Shown here: piece after piece, positions 62,560 through 64,000 of the stretch
Numbering within the stretch: position 1 is the stretch's first letter
How the letters are laid out: the number at the start of each line of letters is the position of its first letter
Assembly (NCBI GenBank): GCA_902362275.1
Contig: CABIWB010000001.1
Coordinates: 1-64,000, forward strand
Length of the DNA: 64,000 nucleotides
Origin: Coriobacteriaceae bacterium
GTDB lineage: Bacteria > Actinomycetota > Coriobacteriia > Coriobacteriales > Coriobacteriaceae
Reading direction: 5' to 3'
Notes under the pieces: generated by a model
Seen by the model: only the letters and a program-made list of their open reading frames with translations
The model's database searches: none
What the model was told of the DNA's origin: nothing
Program-made: the position numbers and the translations under genes

Positions 62560-62577
62560 GGCTCTCCGCTATTTATG

Positions 62578-63924
62578 GTGGGTAGCACTTCTGCATCGCT
62601 TGTGGTCCTGGCCTCCGAACGGTAGGATTTTCCCCGACAGGAGGCTCCGTCCCGGAGGCGCGATATGGATGCTCAGGCAGGCATGCTGGCAAGGCTCTTC
62701 GAGAGGTCGATGGGGCTCGGGGACGAATGGGAGGTCTCCGATGTCTGGTTCGAGGAGCGCGGAGGGGCGTAGGACGAGCTCCATGCGGGGGTGGCCCATC
62801 GGAAGGGCCAGGCGGCGGAATGCCCCGTATGCCACAGGAAGCGCGGCACCTACGACACGCGCGAGAGGACCTGGAGGCATCTCGACATCTGGCAGTACGA
62901 GACGATCGTCCACTGCGCCGTGCCGAGGGCCGACTGCCCCGAGGACGGCGTGCATGCCTGCAGGATGCCCTGGGAGGTGCGCCCGAGCTCGCACTTCACC
63001 GCCCTCTTCGAGGCGCAGGTGATCGTGATGGCGCTCTCCGGCATGGCCGTGACGGCGATAGCGCATCTGGTGCACGAGACGGATGCGCGCATATGGCGCC
63101 TGCTGGGCAAAGCCGTCGCCGAGGCGAGGGATGCCGCCGGCTATTCGGATGTCGTGCGCGTCGGGATCGACGACACCGCGAGGAGGCGCGGCCAGAGCTG
63201 CATCAGCATCATGGCCGACCTCGACGGGCAGCGCGTCATAGCCGTCACCGAAGGAAGGGACAAGGGCGCCGTGGGCAGGCTCTGCGGCGAGCTCGAGGGG
63301 CACGGAGGGGACCGCACGAAGGTCCAGGAGGTCACCCGCGACATGGCGGAGGCATGCTCGCTGGGGGTCGCTGCAGAGATGCCCCAGGCCGTCCAGACCG
63401 TGGACAGGTTCCATGTGGTGCAGCTCCTGAACAGGGCGATCGACCATGTGAGATGCGCAAAGAAGCGCCGCCAGCTCGCAGGCACGAAGTACGTCTGGCT
63501 GCAGGGGAAGGAGTCGCTTACGGAGCGCCAGCTTGCCAAGAGGGAGGAGCTCGATCCGGCGAAGACCCATCTCAGGACGGCACGCGCATGCCAGATGGGA
63601 GAGGCGCTCCAGGACGTCTATTCATGCGCAGGCAGGGAGTCTGCCGCCAGGGCCCTCGACCGGCTCTGCTCATGGATGATGCACTCCAATGTCAGGGAGA
63701 TGAAGACCGTGGCGAGGACGCTCAGGAAGGAGCGGGAGGGCATCCTGAACTGGTGGAAGAGGGGCTCCACAAACTCGTTCCTGGAAGGGCTGAACTCCGT
63801 CGTCCAGTCGGTCCGCAGCGCTGCAAGGGGCTTCAGGAGCATCGCCTATTTCAGGACGATGATCTTCCTCCGGCTGGGCCGTCTGGACTTCACGGCCCAG
63901 AAGAAGCTGGCATGCGCTACCCAC
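62578..63924. mobile_element. ISL3-family insertion sequence
   Basis: GTGGGTAGC (62578-62586) and GCTACCCAC (63916-63924) form the tips of imperfect terminal repeats. The transposase fills the interior. It sits right after the SIS gene terminator. Confidence 0.75.
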
Positions 63925-63927
63925 TAG
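62665..63927 (+). pseudogene. ISL3-family transposase with an in-frame amber stop
   Basis: The frame starts MDAQAGMLARLFERSMGLGDEWEVSDVWFEERGGA at 62665 and hits TAG at 62770-62772 (codon 36), then continues DELHAGVAHRKGQAAECPVCHRKRGTYD. The remaining protein is intact, with the ISL3 zinc motif, the catalytic VGIDDTARRRG, QTVDRFHVVQLLN and the terminal SNVREMKTVARTLRKEREGILNWW and GLNSVVQ. Translation may restart at 62791 to give 378 residues. Without read-through or restart it is inactive. The stop codon overlaps the right terminal repeat. Confidence 0.82.
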
Positions 63928-64000
63928 AAACGTCGAAGAGCCCATTTTTGGCCTTCGGTGGCAAATACGAGCGCTTGCCATAAAAATGAGTGACGTCTCT
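63928..64000. other. Window end, no gene recognised
   Basis: After the ISL3 element 73 bases remain. GGCAA...TTGCC (63959-63980) may pair. Nothing else is recognisable. Confidence 0.4.

Overview
The window looks like a high-GC Coriobacteriia chromosome, most probably Collinsella or a close relative. The evidence is gene content and style: FeS-type PurF, the order glmU-prs-pth, an Nfn-type transhydrogenase pair, a class B sortase, and many short intergenic palindromes with a GGGACAG core. This is recognition from sequence only; no database search was run.

Region 1 (1-31124) is mostly housekeeping. It holds purE, a sortase B, an orphan MoaE-like gene, a CmpB-type membrane protein, purF, purM-purN, an orphan PTS IIA, a PpiC-type foldase, a YqeY protein, a polar amino-acid ABC transporter (glnQ, Tat lipoprotein, two permeases), a cytidylate kinase-like gene, nfnB-nfnA, pth, prs, glmU, an ECF transporter (T, fused AA', S), exonuclease III, a sirtuin, a fused folP-folK, a degenerate biotin ligase, coaX and an initiator tRNA. 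A nuclease-like gene bracketed by two related inverted-repeat elements sits inside the glmU-prs-pth array.

Region 2 (31080-49946) is a decayed genomic island. It is bounded by the tRNA-fMet gene and a 48-bp duplicate of its 3' half, and both ends carry three TTGTGGCAG motifs. Its cargo is a two-component system, a VTT membrane protein, a PadR/DUF1700/DUF4097 trio, an ECF sigma factor with a DUF4179-like regulator, a run of unrecognised membrane proteins, an XRE regulator and a CorA transporter. Mobilisation remnants (mobC, broken traG) lie at the right end among IS fragments (two IS1595-like copies, IS21, IS3). No integrase was found.

Region 3 (49947-64000) is accessory. An AlbA_2-type regulator is bracketed by two nearly identical 35-bp palindromes. 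A 17-G tract sits in the promoter region of a 2930-residue sortase-anchored protein made of fibro-slime, SpaA-like and about a dozen pilin-like isopeptide domains, an arrangement expected for a phase-variable surface adhesin. After it come a MerR/TipAS regulator and a SIS-domain gene, each missing its 5' end at a shared junction, and an ISL3-type element whose transposase has an in-frame amber stop.
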